Shown here in pieces: positions 54,312 through 64,000 of a DNA stretch of 64,000 nt. The DNA is taken from positions 21,348,532 to 21,412,531 of the forward strand of contig NW_026947503.1 of the NCBI RefSeq assembly GCF_034190915.1, given 5' to 3'. The DNA is from Cavia porcellus (Eukaryota; Chordata; Mammalia; Rodentia; Caviidae). The translations under genes and the position numbers were made by a program. The stretch's first letter is position 1. Every line of letters starts with the position of its first letter. The notes beneath the pieces are model-generated. The model was given only the letters and a program-made list of their open reading frames with translations, had not been told where the DNA came from and searched no databases.

Positions 54312-54379
54312 AGTTTAAAGCTTGGGCTACACCGGGAATTCAGGGCCAAGCTGAACTGCATAGCAAGACTCTGTTTGGA

Positions 54380-54430
<51 letters not shown>

Positions 54431-54446
54431 GAAAGAAAGAGAAAGA
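54312..54446 (+). mobile_element. B1 3' half with (GAAA)n tail
   Basis: 'gcttgggctacaccgggaat', 'tcagggccaagctgaactgc' and 'tagcaagactctgtttgg' are the second half of a B1, 5'-truncated. The tail at 54,379-54,446 is a run of about 16 GAAA units. Confidence 0.85.
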
Positions 54447-55284
54447 AAGAAAAGAAACAATCCATAACTTCATTGTTTTTCATTGGTGATTGCTTCTGAG
54501 TTGGTCATTGTTTCAAGGTCTTTTCAATGAACTGACAGACAAAATATACCTATAAACAATTTGTTAACATCTTCGTTAAGTCTCCTTTAAGCATGGGTTT
54601 CCCTTCTGAATTTTTCTTCTTTCCTTGATATATTTTCCTTTCAATTTGGTTGTTAATTCAAACAAATACTTCCAACTCAAATTTCTTTTCTTAGCTTCTT
54701 CAGTTATAAGGCTCATCATCTTATTTGGTGCTGAAAATCCTGGTTCCCAGCTCAACCCACATATTTACTCATTTGCTTTATCTCAAAATAGACAATAACA
54801 GTTTTGGAATAATAATTGCAACACTACTGCCAACAGGGCGATAATTGAAAACAGTTTAATTTTTAATAGTTTTTTTTGTCCTGTGGTTATATTTCACTAA
54901 AAGCTGTTCATTTAAATTTTGGACCCACTGAATTAATCCTTCTCTGTGTGTTCATGCAACAGCTTGATTCCTCACTAACTAGCTCATTTATTTGCTTCAT
55001 TTTGCTTTACCTTTCAAATATTACATACTTTTAACATTTAGGTTTGGTGAATAGTCAGGGTATATTCAGAGAAGTTTATCTTTTATTTTTATCCTAGTCT
55101 TTTTTACTCTATTTTTCCTGTTCTCATGGTCTGAGGTTTTGGTCTTTCTTCTTCCTTCCCTCCTTCTTTTAGTATAAATAAATGTTTAAAATATAAGCAA
55201 ATATTCACCCTCTCTCCCCTTCTAAATAAGGGAGCATACTATATACATGCTTCCTTTATCAGTGTATGTTAAAGAACACGTCAC
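54447..55284. other. Unassigned AT-rich sequence
   Basis: No gene or confident repeat is seen. Confidence 0.4.
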
Positions 55285-55300
55285 AGAAATATTTACATAT

Positions 55301-55408
55301 CGGGGCAGGGATTAGCTCAGATTTAGCTCAGCAGCATAAGCACCTGCCTGGTAAGGTTGGGAGTTCAATCCCCAGTACCAAAAAAAAAAAAGAAGAAGAA
55401 AAGGAAAA
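55301..55408 (+). mobile_element. tRNA/ID-like SINE with duplicated A box
   Basis: 'cggggcagggattagctcag' is followed at once by 'atttagctcagcagcataag', so the A-box region TTAGCTCAG occurs twice 11 bp apart. B box 'gagttcaatccccagtacc' and an A-rich tail follow. Exact 16-bp duplication agaaatatttacatat at 55,285-55,300 and 55,409-55,424. Confidence 0.93.
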
Positions 55409-55547
55409 AGAAATATTTACATATGAAATTATATACAGATCCCTTATCTATAAGTCCCAAACCCTCAGACCTTTAGCAACCCCAAGTTTATTGTAACTTG
55501 AAGCAAACTCATTTAGAAAAAAAATCAGATATTAAAAACATAAATTA

Positions 55548-55688
55548 ACTGGGTATGGTGATGCATGCTTGTAATCCCAGCACTCAGGAGGCTGAGGCAG
55601 GAGATCACTGAGTCTGAGACCAACCTAGCCTACAAAGTGAGCTCAAAATCAGTCTGCCCTACAGGCAAAAAGAAAAAAATAAATAAGT
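55548..55688 (+). mobile_element. B1-type SINE
   Basis: 'aactgggtatggtgatgcat', 'gcttgtaatcccagcactca', 'ggaggctgaggcaggagatc', 'gcctacaaagtgagctcaaa'. Sense copy with an A-rich tail. Confidence 0.9.
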
Positions 55689-55799
55689 AGTATTATTTAT
55701 CTGTATTTTTATGATTACTTTATTTTCTGATACTGAGATATTTAATGTATATTTTATACATCTTGTTACCATATGAGGTGGAATGTATTCTAGGTTTTT

Positions 55800-55892
55800 T
55801 GGGGGGATGGGCAGAGATACCAGGAAGCAAACTCAGGATCTTGTGTGTACCAGGCAGGTGCAGTGCTGCTGAGCTATATCCCCTTGGCCAAT
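55800..55892 (-). mobile_element. tRNA/ID-like SINE, older copy
   Basis: 'gagataccaggaagcaaact', 'aggatcttgtgtgtaccagg', 'gctgctgagctatatcccct'. Antisense, diverged. Confidence 0.7.
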
Positions 55893-56337
55893 TCCTGGGT
55901 TTTGAGGTATTGAAGTCTCCCTCTGGAAGTGGGTTCTTTCAATTCAGATCAAAGAATTGGTCAAGATAAGCGCAAACAATAGCAAAGGTTTATTAATGAC
56001 AAGAAAAGAAACAGGTTTTGCAGAGCGAGTTTGGGCTCAGTAAAAGCATTCAAATCAGAGCACCCTACAGGGTGAAAGTGGACCAGCATGCAAGAAAGAG
56101 CACAGTGGCCAAAACTCCATGTGGACTCTCTTTTTGTAGCACCTACTCCTCAGGCTGATGTCAGGTTGAGGATTCTATTAAAACCCGCTTGAGTGTTTGA
56201 GAAATTAATGTGTAGGGCTTTCGAAACCATTGAGCACACATGTTCTGGGATTTTGTAATAAATAGGTTGCATTTACTTTCCCAGCAGCTTTGGCATGCCC
56301 TCATCTCCTGTCTCAGTACCTCTGTAGAAGTGCTAAA
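55893..56337. other. Unassigned sequence
   Basis: No gene is seen. 'gcaaaggtttattaatgaca' near 55,982 resembles a reverse-strand polyadenylation signal at an LTR end, as at 16,140. This is weak. Confidence 0.3.
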
Positions 56338-56470
56338 TATAGTAGCTGGGTGTGGGGACACAGGCCTATCATCCCAGCACTCAGGAGGGATGACTGTCAT
56401 GAGTTCAAGGTCATTTGGGCCTACACAGTTAGTTCGAAGCCAGCCTGAATTACAGAGCTAGGCTGCAAGA
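56338..56470 (+). mobile_element. B1-type SINE
   Basis: 'tagtagctgggtgtggggac', 'acaggcctatcatcccagca', 'gttcaaggtcatttgggcct', 'cagcctgaattacagagcta'. Sense. It runs into the compound microsatellite at 56,471. Confidence 0.87.
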
Positions 56471-56515
56471 CTATCTATCTATCGATCTATCTACCTATCT
56501 ATATATATGTATATG

Positions 56516-56556
<41 letters not shown>
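56471..56556. repeat. Compound (TATC)n...(GT)n microsatellite
   Basis: TATC units, then TATG-type variants, then a GT run of about 18 units to 56,555, in the tail position of the B1. Confidence 0.95.
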
Positions 56557-56559
<3 letters not shown>

Positions 56560-56706
56560 CTGTATCACCATTGAAAACCTGGAAATGATGAGTTTGGAAA
56601 CATATTTGGTGCTAAGAATTTCAGATAAAGCATTCTGCACCAAGAGTGTGTATATCACTTATCAGTAATTTCAGCCACTTTCTCTCAACTCTTGTTTTCA
56701 GAGGTG

Positions 56707-56862
56707 TTTTTTTTTTGAGACAGGATCTCCCTATGTAGGGCAGGAGGGCCTTGAACTCACCTATGTAAGCCCAAATTGGCCTCAAACTCACAGTGATCCT
56801 CCTGCCTCAGCCTCCCAAGTCCTGGGATCACAGGCATGCACCACCATGCCTGGCAGTTCAGA
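56707..56862 (-). mobile_element. B1-type SINE, antisense
   Basis: T9, 'gagacaggatctccctatgt', 'ggagggccttgaactcacct', 'cctcctgcctcagcctccca', 'gcatgcaccaccatgcctgg'. 'ttcagagttttt' on the right and 'ttcagaggtgtttt' on the left may be the duplication. Confidence 0.92.
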
Positions 56863-56940
56863 GTTTTTTCTAAAGGAGTGTGGTTAAATGCTCAGCTACT
56901 TGTTTTAGTACATATAGGTAAATAATCTGACTCATAATTT

Positions 56941-57170
56941 TCTTATTTTAAAGAGAAAAAAAAAACACAGAAAAAAGCACGCAGAAACAAAAATATACAA
57001 ACCCCAATTAAAAAAAACCAACAATATAGGATTTCAAGACATGATAGGAATTTAACAATAGTTGTTATATTGCATATTGTTATCTGCAGAAGAGTTGCTC
57101 AGATTACTAGCTATAGGCATATAAAACTGATTGAACAATATGAACATTAACTGTTCCTTTCCTTGAACTA
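56941..57170 (-). mobile_element. 3' fragment of a D-like L1-derived element
   Basis: 'ttcttattttaaagagaaaa' at the left is an L1-type 3' terminus. 'ggatttcaagacatgatagg', 'tatattgcatattgttatct' and 'gagttgctcagattactagc' align with element D at 22,862-22,980. It is 5'-truncated and has no frame. Confidence 0.7.
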
Positions 57171-57462
57171 TATAATACAATTTGGATGAGAACCAGGAAT
57201 CCTTTTGAGTTTTCCTTGCTCAAACAATGCTAGTGGGGTTATAAGATTTCCTAGTAGAGGAGATTTGATAGGCAGCATTTCTGGTTCAAGATTTAGAAGA
57301 CCTGTATTAATATTTTAAAATTTTAAGATAAATATAAAGAACATAACTTAAAAATTATGAATGAAAATTAAATTTTCGTTGATACATTCTTGCAGTGTAG
57401 AATGATTAGATTCCCCAGGGATGTTGGTGTATCACATAATGCATCTTTTTTTTTTTTTTTAT

Positions 57463-58661
57463 TTAAGAGGAAAAAGAGAAAAACACAAAACAAACCAAAG
57501 CGGCGTAAGGGTACACGCAATACAGAACTACAAAACAAAACAAAACAAAACAAAACAAAACAAAACAAAAAACCATAACAGTAAGAAATTACCTGCTAGT
57601 AGATTACACACTATTTTCTTGAAAATAGTTCCTCAAATCACAGTATCAAAGAACACAAGGTGGACATTCAAACAGGGAGACTGCAAACAGCTGTGTTCAA
57701 TGTTCCAAAAACATTGATAAAGTCAGCTATTTAACACCCCCAAACACAATTGCTGTTATATCCGTTAGAGCTCCTTTTCTTTTTTTTTTTTTCCCTCTCT
57801 TTTTTACAACAAAATTTACACATCTTGGATTTTATTACTCCTTAGTGCTTATTACTTTCTTTGGGGGGGGGGGGAAGAATACAGTCAAATATGGCAAAAC
57901 AAAGCTGTCAGTCAATACCAAGGATAGACGTAGCACATGGTGTAGAACAGAGTACAAGTTTATCAACAATGGTTATCAACGTTGTCCCTTGTTTCCTTAA
58001 AAAGAATTGTCTATCTTATTAGATATTATAAAGTTGGACAAAACAGTAGAGAACAAGACCAATAAAACTTAGGCATTGTAAACATTACAGGACTTCCAAA
58101 GAAGACAATAGTCAAACCAGAATGGGTATCTTAGTGAATCTTATTGTCTTCAAAGTAGTTGCCTATGTCTTCAAACTTGATACTATCATATAGAATGGAA
58201 CAGAGTCTAATCAGTCAAAACAAGATCGTGGGAGTACTACAGGACTTCAAAACAAGTTAATAGGAAATCGAAAAGAGTTACTATTTATATATCCTAATTT
58301 TTTTGAATTTTTTCTTTAATTAAGACAAACATAAGAAATGACTAAATAATTTTTTTTGAAACAATAAGGGGGAGATTGAGATAAAACAGGACATAACAAT
58401 ATAACAATAGAGGTCACAGCATGACTGTTTCAATAACCTAGTACTTCACCACCTTATAACCTGACTTAATAGTAGTTACCATAGTGTCTTTTTCCTTGAA
58501 ATATTTGGGTAAAACTTCATATACTCTAGCTTCAAATATTTTCATATCAAGAAGCCCAGTATAAAGCCTTTCTAATTAATGAGTGAAAACTTTATAAGGC
58601 TTCAAGGCCACCTAATGGGGAATCATGATTACCACATATTTTTATATATTTGAATCATTAC
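57463..58661 (-). other. 3' UTR of L1 F, three serial end-like modules
   Basis: Module 1 (57,463-57,862) matches the entire 3' UTR of G and ends in a G12 run (C-rich in sense). Module 2 (about 57,875-58,345) begins 'gaatacagtcaaatatggca', similar to the 3' terminus of A-C ('ggtagtaaaatac...caaa'), and contains 150-bp repeat units (58,085 and 58,236 starts). Module 3 (about 58,350-58,661) begins T-rich with 'aacaataagg...gataaaacaggac', similar to the 3' terminus of E. An (ACAAA)n run lies at 57,535-57,570. Confidence 0.7.
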
Positions 58662-61600
58662 TTACATTAGGGAAACTATTCGGTATTCACACATGCGAGA
58701 TTGATTTATTTCACTTATGAGTATGGTCTCAAGCTGTGCCCATTTATTGATAAATATCTCAATGTGATCCTTCTTTATAGCTGAATAATACTCCATTGTA
58801 TAGAAATACCACAACTTTTTTATCCATTCCTCAGTTGATGGGCACTTGGGTTGTTTCCAAGATCTGGCGATTACAAATTGTGCTGCTATAAACATAGGTG
58901 CACATATATCACTGTGGTATGATGCTTTCAGTTCTTCTGGGAATATGCCTAGAAGTGGAATAGCTGGAATAAATGGGACTTCCAGTCCCAACTTTTTGAG
59001 AAATCTCCAGACAGACCTCCACAAAGGCTGTACCAGTCTACACTCCCACCAGCAGTGCAGGAGAGTTCCTTTTTCCCCACAGCCTCTCCAGCATTTGTTG
59101 TCGGTTTTCTTGATCCTGGCCATTCTTTCAGGAGTGAGATGGTATCTCAGTGTGGTTTTAATTTGCATTTCTCTAATGACCAATGATGATGAGCATTTTT
59201 TCATGTATTTATTTGCCATTTGCATTTCTTCATCTGAGAATTGCATATTCATCTCAGATGCCCATTTTTGGATTGGATCTTTGAATTTCGGAGGTCTGAG
59301 TTTCTTTAATTCTTTGTATGTTTTAGACAAGAGGCCCTTGTCTGAGAGAGAGTTCACTAAAATCTTTTCCCAGTTTGTGGGTTTTCTTTTCACTATGCTG
59401 GAGATTTCTTTTGACATGCAGAAACTTTTTAATAAGAAGTGGTCCCAGTTATTGATTCTGGGAAGTATTTCCCGTGCGGTTTGAGTCCTGTTCATGAATT
59501 CTTTACCTACTCCTATGTCTCCAAGGTTTCTACCTATTTTGTCTTCCAATAGATTTAGTGTTTCTGTTTTAATATTCAGATCTTTGACCCATTTACATTT
59601 TAATTTAGTACATGGTGATAGACATGGGTCTAGCTTTAGTTTTCGGCAAATGGAGAGCCAGTTTTTCCAGCACCATTTATTAAAGAGACTGTCGTTCTTC
59701 CAGTGAACCTGCTTGGCTCCTTTATCAAAAATAAGGTGGTTGAGTGTGTTCGTAGTTGTGGTTGTATCTTCTAATCTATTCCACTGATCTTCAGCTCTGT
59801 TTTGATTCCAATACCATGTTGATTTTACTACTGTTGCTTTGTAGTATAACTTCAAGTCAGGGATTGTGATGCCTCCTGCTTTGTCTTTGCTGCTTAGAAT
59901 TGCCTTTGCGATTCTAGGTCTCTTCTGGTTCCAGATGAAATTTAGGAGTGATTTCTCTAGATCTATAAGGTATGTTGATGGTATTTCTATTGGGATTGCA
60001 TTGAATCTGTATAACAGTTTTGGGAGAATGGCCATTTTCACAATGTTTGTTCTTCCTATCCATGAGCAAGGGATGTCTTTCCATTTTCTGAGATCATCTT
60101 CAATTTCCTTTTTCAGTGTATTATAATTTTCACTGTATAAGTCTTTCACTTCTTTCGTAAGAGTAATTCCTAAATATTTCATTTTTTTGCTTGCTAATGT
60201 GAATAGTCCAGTTTCTCTTATTTCCCTCTCTGTAATTTTGTTGTTCGTGTATAGGAATGCTATTGATTTCTGAGTATTGATTTTGTATCCAGCCACATTA
60301 CTGAATTTATTTATTGTATCTAAGAGTATTTCAATGGAGTTTAGGGGGTCTTCTATGTAGAGTATCATGTCATCTGCAAACAATGATAATTTAACTTCTT
60401 CTTTTCCTATCTTTACCCCTTTTATTTCTCTTTCTTGCCTAATTGCTCTGGCTAGTACTTCCAGTACTATATTAAATAGGAGTGGTGATAAAGGACATCC
60501 TTGTCTTGTACCCGATTTTAAAGTAAAGGCTTTCAATTTTTGGCCATTTAGTATGATGCTGGCTGTTGGTTTGTCATAAATGGCCTTTATTATATTGAGG
60601 TAAAGACCATTTATTCCAATTTTCTGTAAAGTTCTTATCATGAATAAGTGTTGGACCTTATCGAAGGCTTTTTCTGCATCTATAGAGATGATCATGTGAT
60701 TCTTATTTTTGGCTTTATTGATATGGTGGATTACATTTATTGATTTGCGTATGTTGAACCATCCTTGCATTCCTGGGATGAATCCCACTTGGTCATGGTG
60801 TATAATCTTCTTGATGATTTGCTGGATCCTATTTGCCAATATTTTATTGAGGATTTTTGCATCTGTGTTCATTAGGGAGATCGGTCTATAGTTCTCTTTT
60901 ATAGTTGGGTCTTTCTCAGGTTTTGGTACTAGAGTAATATTTGCTTCCAGGAATGACTTAGGAAGGATTGCTTCCCTTTCAATTTCATTGAATAGTTTGA
61001 GGAGTGTCGGCATTAGGTCTTCTTTATATTTCTTGTAGAATTCTGCAGTGAATCCATCTGGGCCTGGGCTCTTCTTGGTGGGCAAGGACCCAATTACATT
61101 CTCAATTTCATTAGCAGAGATTGGGTTATTCAACAGTTTTATATCCTCTTGATCTAGCTTTGGTACTTCATATGCTTCTAAGAATCTGTCTATTTCTTCT
61201 GTGTTATCAAACTTTTGAGAGTAGAGGTTTTCGAAATAGGTGTTGATGATCCTCTGTATTTCTATTGGGTCTGTAGTGATTTCTCCTTTTTCATTTCTTA
61301 TTGCATGAATTTGAGCTTTTTCTTTCCTTTTTTTAATAAGGTTGGCTAGGGGCTTATCGATTTTATTTATTCTTTCAAAGAACCAACTCTTTGATTCGTT
61401 GATTCTTTGGATTGTTTTCTTAGTCTCTATTGCATTGATTTCTGCTCTGATTCTTATAATTTCCTCTCTTCTTTTGGCTTTGGGCTTGACTTGCTCTTCT
61501 TTTTCTAGCTGTTTGAGGTGTAGCATCAAGTTATTTACTTGTATTCGTTCTGTTTTCCTGATGTGGGAACTCAGTGCAATAAATTTTCCTCTCAGAACGG

Positions 61601-62498
61601 CTTTCATTGCATCCCACAGATTCCGGTAAGTTGTATCTGCATTTTCATTTTCTTTTAGGTATTGTTTAATTTCTTCTTTAATTTCTTCTGTGACCCACTG
61701 ATTACTCAAGAGTGTGTTATTTAGTTTCCATGTGTTTGCGGAATTTTTGCAGTATCCTTTGTCATTAATTTCTAATTTCAGAGCGCTATGATCCGATAAT
61801 ATGCAAGGGATGATTTCAGCTCTTTTGCACTTATTTAAATATGTTCTGTGAGCTAATATATGGTCTATTTTAGAAAATGATCCATGTACTGCTGAGAAGA
61901 ATGTGTATTCTGATGTTGTTGGGTGGAACATTCTGTATATGTCTATCAAACCCATTTGTTCACAGGTGTGATTCAGTTCTGTTATTTCTTTGCTCATTTT
62001 CTGTCTGGTTGATCTGTCCCTTGGTGTCAGTGGTGTATTAAGGTCTCCTGTTACAATTGTGTTACTGATAATTTGAGTTTTCATTTCTGTTAATAATTGT
62101 TTTATATAACTTGGTGCTCTGGAGTTTGGTGCGTATATATTTAAGATAGTTACCTCTTCCTCTTGGAGTTTTCCCCTTACGAGTATGTAGTGACCTTCTT
62201 TGTCCTTTATGGTCATTGTTGGTTTAAAGTTCACGTTGTCTGCAAACAGAATGGCTACTCCTGCCTTTTTTTGGATTCCTGCTGCATGAAGGATTGTTTT
62301 CCATCCTTTGACTTTCAGTCTGTGAGTATCTTTCTGGGTTAGATGGGTTTCCTGTAAACAGCATATGGTTGGATTTTGTTTCTTGATCCATTCTGCTAGT
62401 CTGTTTCTTTTGATTGGTGCATTGAGACCATTTACATTAATGGTTATTACTGTTAAATGCTGGTTAATTGTAGGAATGTTATCTCTCTGCTGTTGCAT
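58662..62498 (-). CDS. L1 ORF2p: endonuclease and reverse transcriptase
   Basis: The 1278-residue ORF2 protein nicks target DNA and reverse-transcribes L1 RNA at the nick (target-primed reverse transcription) in the nucleus, within an RNA-protein particle. The endonuclease domain is residues 1-245: N21, E50 (QETHL), D152/N154 (GDLNTPL), D212 (SKIDH) and the D236-H237 pair (SDHSA), all catalytic positions of this APE-like family, are present. The RT domain spans about 470-780: PGPDGF (478-483), D607 (SIDAEKAFD), [13 protein letters not shown] (664-676) and the FADD box (707-710). The Cys-rich C-terminal segment [19 protein letters not shown] is intact. Length is within a few residues of active L1s. 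The start codon follows ORF1 after 19 bases, so translation is expected by the unusual reinitiation used by L1. No stop or frameshift is seen. Confidence 0.97.
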   Translation of the reverse strand: MQQQRDNIPTINQHLTVITINVNGLNAPIKRNRLAEWIKKQNPTICCLQETHLTQKDTHRLKVKGWKTILHAAGIQKKAGVAILFADNVNFKPTMTIKDKEGHYILVRGKLQEEEVTILNIYAPNSRAPSYIKQLLTEMKTQIISNTIVTGDLNTPLTPRDRSTRQKMSKEITELNHTCEQMGLIDIYRMFHPTTSEYTFFSAVHGSFSKIDHILAHRTYLNKCKRAEIIPCILSDHSALKLEINDKGYCKNSANTWKLNNTLLSNQWVTEEIKEEIKQYLKENENADTTYRNLWDAMKAVLRGKFIALSSHIRKTERIQVNNLMLHLKQLEKEEQVKPKAKRREEIIRIRAEINAIETKKTIQRINESKSWFFERINKIDKPLANLIKKRKEKAQIHAIRNEKGEITTDPIEIQRIINTYFENLYSQKFDNTEEIDRFLEAYEVPKLDQEDIKLLNNPISANEIENVIGSLPTKKSPGPDGFTAEFYKKYKEDLMPTLLKLFNEIEREAILPKSFLEANITLVPKPEKDPTIKENYRPISLMNTDAKILNKILANRIQQIIKKIIHHDQVGFIPGMQGWFNIRKSINVIHHINKAKNKNHMIISIDAEKAFDKVQHLFMIRTLQKIGINGLYLNIIKAIYDKPTASIILNGQKLKAFTLKSGTRQGCPLSPLLFNIVLEVLARAIRQEREIKGVKIGKEEVKLSLFADDMILYIEDPLNSIEILLDTINKFSNVAGYKINTQKSIAFLYTNNKITEREIRETGLFTLASKKMKYLGITLTKEVKDLYSENYNTLKKEIEDDLRKWKDIPCSWIGRTNIVKMAILPKLLYRFNAIPIEIPSTYLIDLEKSLLNFIWNQKRPRIAKAILSSKDKAGGITIPDLKLYYKATVVKSTWYWNQNRAEDQWNRLEDTTTTTNTLNHLIFDKGAKQVHWKNDSLFNKWCWKNWLSICRKLKLDPCLSPCTKLKCKWVKDLNIKTETLNLLEDKIGRNLGDIGVGKEFMNRTQTAREILPRINNWDHFLLKSFCMSKEISSIVKRKPTNWEKILVNSLSDKGLLSKTYKELKKLRPPKFKDPIQKWASEMNMQFSDEEMQMANKYMKKCSSSLVIREMQIKTTLRYHLTPERMARIKKTDNKCWRGCGEKGTLLHCWWECRLVQPLWRSVWRFLKKLGLEVPFIPAIPLLGIFPEELKASYHSDICAPMFIAAQFVIARSWKQPKCPSTEEWIKKLWYFYTMEYYSAIKKDHIEIFINKWAQLETILISEINQSRMCEYRIVSLM

Positions 62499-62517
62499 CT
62501 TTATCTTTCGGTTCTGT

Positions 62518-63570
62518 TTAATTATTTGCTTTGCTTAGTGGTTTTTTCCTTTGTGTATCTAAACTGTCTTTCAATATTTTTTGCAGGGTTGGTTTGGTGT
62601 TCATGAAGTTCTTCAGCTGTTCTTTGTCATGGAAGTATCGTATTGCACCATCTATTTTGAATGATAGTTTTGCAAGATATATCAGTCTTGGTTGGAAATC
62701 ATTTTGCTTTAGGATCTGGAATACTTCACTCCATGCTCTTCTTGACTTTATCGTTTGTGCTGAGAAGTCTGCTGTGATTCTGATAGGTTTTCCTTTATAA
62801 GTGATTTGTCTTTTCTCTCTGACAGCTTTTAATAATCTATTCTTGTGTTGGATTTCTGGGATGGTGACTATTATATGTCTGGGTGTAGTTTTATTTTGGT
62901 TATGACTGTTTGGAGTTCTATATGCTTCACTGATCCTGATGTCAGTTTCTGATCTCATGCTTGGGAAATTTTCAGCTATTACTTCTCTAAATATCCTCCT
63001 GACATCCTTCATGTTGTCTCCCTCTCTTTCATTAATCCCTATCATTCTTATGTTATTCTTCTTTGCATCGTCTTGCAGTTGTTGAATTGTTGTTTCCTGG
63101 TTCCTTGTTATTTTCAAAAGATCTTTCCTTTCCTGTTCACTAACTGCAATCCTGTCTTCAAGGTCTGAAATTCTATCTTCACTTTCATTAAGGCGGTTTT
63201 TACAACTTTCAGTGGAGTTTTTTATTTCCTGTATATCTCTGTGCATCTGCATTATGTATTCTGTTTGTTTCTTATATTGCTCGTCTAGGGATTCTATCTT
63301 TTTGTTTAGTTCCTCCAATTTTTTATCTGTGTTTTCTTTAGATATATTTAGAATCTCTTTCATTTCTTTTATCATTTCTTCTTTTATCTGGGAGATTATT
63401 TCGAGTTTGAATTTCTTTAAAGCTTCCTGGAGTTGCTTGTCAATTTCAGTGGCTATTGTGTCCGATATATGAGGTGGATGGGATATATTTTCTTCTATAT
63501 ACATCGCTCCTAGGGTTTCTTGAGATGGGCTGGAGGTTTGAGGTTGTAATTTGGTCTTTCGTTTTGTCAT
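62518..63570 (-). CDS. L1 ORF1p: trimeric RNA-binding chaperone
   Basis: The 350-residue ORF1 protein coats L1 RNA in the cytoplasm and acts as a nucleic-acid chaperone. Residues of about 35-170 are heptad-rich coiled coil ([20 protein letters not shown]). An RRM-like segment begins near 173 ([13 protein letters not shown]), RHIIVTIPE lies near 232, and the C-terminal domain contains [19 protein letters not shown], followed by the Q(P)R.IYLAKLSF segment. All the parts of mammalian ORF1p are in order. The ATG at 63,568-63,570 (complement) is the first in frame after the 5' UTR and gives a basic N-terminus (MTKRKTK). Uninterrupted. Confidence 0.96.
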   Translation of the reverse strand: MTKRKTKLQPQTSSPSQETLGAMYIEENISHPPHISDTIATEIDKQLQEALKKFKLEIISQIKEEMIKEMKEILNISKENTDKKLEELNKKIESLDEQYKKQTEYIMQMHRDIQEIKNSTESCKNRLNESEDRISDLEDRIAVSEQERKDLLKITRNQETTIQQLQDDAKKNNIRMIGINEREGDNMKDVRRIFREVIAENFPSMRSETDIRISEAYRTPNSHNQNKTTPRHIIVTIPEIQHKNRLLKAVREKRQITYKGKPIRITADFSAQTIKSRRAWSEVFQILKQNDFQPRLIYLAKLSFKIDGAIRYFHDKEQLKNFMNTKPTLQKILKDSLDTQRKKPLSKANN

Positions 63571-64000
63571 TTTCCTATATTTCTGTGTTTCAAGTGTTAT
63601 TTGAAAGCTTCCTCAGGATCTGTTGAAAATCCCCTTCTATGTTTGGAGCTACTGGGACTCTGGTGCCGCGCTACTCCAAGCCATTAGGCCTACAGAACCA
63701 GTGGCCCTCCTCTGCCTGCTCAGAACTCCGCAGTTCCAGACAAGCTGGGCCTCAGGGACACTGTGCGCCCACCTGCCCCTTGGAAGCTCCACAGTTCTTC
63801 AATCGCAGCCGGGTTAGGGTACTCACCACAGGCCGCAGTGCTTCAGGAACCTGTGGACCCTCCCTGGTTGCAGAGATATCCACAGTCCTCCAGACACGCA
63901 GAGAGGCCAGTGAGGGCACCCCAGATCTGCCCAGCTCCTCCTCTGCAGACCTGTGGCCAGGCGCGGCAGCTAAACAGGCTGGGCTAGGCTGGTAGGGTGG
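63571..64000 (-). promoter_or_regulatory. 5' UTR of L1 F, partial
   Basis: GC-rich, with several CpGs, in contrast to the A-rich body. It continues beyond the window, so the promoter start and any monomers cannot be judged. 'ctcc(g/a)cagttc(c/t)' near 63,728 and 63,788 and 'tccacagtcctccagaca' near 63,879 suggest loosely repeated phrases at 60-90 bp, but no clean tandem unit is visible. Long antisense frames here are by-products of composition. Confidence 0.75.

Larger units (their letters stand above)
57446..64000 (-). mobile_element. Near-complete L1 (F) with both ORFs open
   Basis: Sense is the minus strand. Left to right in sense: 5' UTR (64,000 and beyond to 63,571), ORF1 (350 codons), 19-bp spacer, ORF2 (1278 codons), 3' UTR of about 1.2 kb and an A-tail seen as T15 at 57,446-57,460, preceded by an AATAAA (complement at 57,458-57,463). 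Both ORFs are uninterrupted and similar in length to active mammalian L1 proteins, so the element is young and may be competent. The 5' end and its target-site duplication lie outside the window. It is the only copy here with an intact RT. Confidence 0.95.

Noticed and set aside
58846..59484. 212-codon plus-strand frame antisense to L1 ORF2
   Set aside because: It is a shadow of the intact ORF2.
63639..63995. 118-codon plus-strand frame at the right edge
   Set aside because: It is antisense to the GC-rich L1 5' UTR and has no recognisable domain.

Overview
The window is intergenic or intronic DNA from a rodent-like mammal. I find no host protein-coding gene, tRNA gene or rRNA gene that I can defend. 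The rodent call rests on abundant B1-type SINEs with the internal duplication in which 'gagttcaaggccagcctg' recurs, on B4-like fusions of a tRNA-type SINE with a B1-type right half, and on a young tRNA/ID-like SINE starting GGGCTGGGGATTTAGCTCA. I cannot name the species. The SINE does not look like standard mouse or rat ID, so a non-murid rodent is my weak guess.

Layout. Positions 1-20,600 hold old, fragmented repeats (L1M-type 3' ends, MLT1-type LTRs, a MaLR-like repeat), young tRNA-like SINEs with clean target-site duplications (TSDs), microsatellites and much unassigned sequence. Positions 20,600-28,600 hold two short ORF-less retroelements (A and D), an old reverse-strand L1 and a 34-nt U2 snRNA retro-fragment. 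Positions 28,857-34,515 are a decayed plus-strand L1 carrying five nested SINEs. Positions 35,000-44,400 are mostly unassigned, with a MER5-like DNA transposon and ORF-less element B. Positions 44,400-53,200 are a dense nest: an L1 3' end, a MaLR-like LTR, an L1 RT fragment, ORF-less element C, a young 5'-truncated L1 (G) and an internally deleted 3.0-kb L1 (E) inserted into an older L1. Positions 57,446-64,000 hold a nearly complete reverse-strand L1 (F). Both its reading frames are open (ORF1 350 aa, ORF2 1278 aa), and its 5' UTR runs off the right edge.

The main result is how these L1-related pieces relate. A, B and C share one organisation: 5' repeats of about 125 bp, no reading frame, a segment homologous to the roughly 150-bp repeats in the L1 3' UTR, and an A-rich L1-type 3' end. 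B and C each have a 14- to 15-bp TSD. D (919 bp, with TSD) has the same plan with a different 124-bp 5' repeat. E (3.0 kb, with TSD) keeps seven 79-bp 5' monomers, a decayed ORF1, the two ends of ORF2 and a repeated 3' UTR. F would be the kind of autonomous partner that could mobilise such units. I read them as non-autonomous, UTR-only or ORF1-only L1 derivatives. Homology and TSDs are read from the sequence by eye; mobilisation in trans and novelty are inference.
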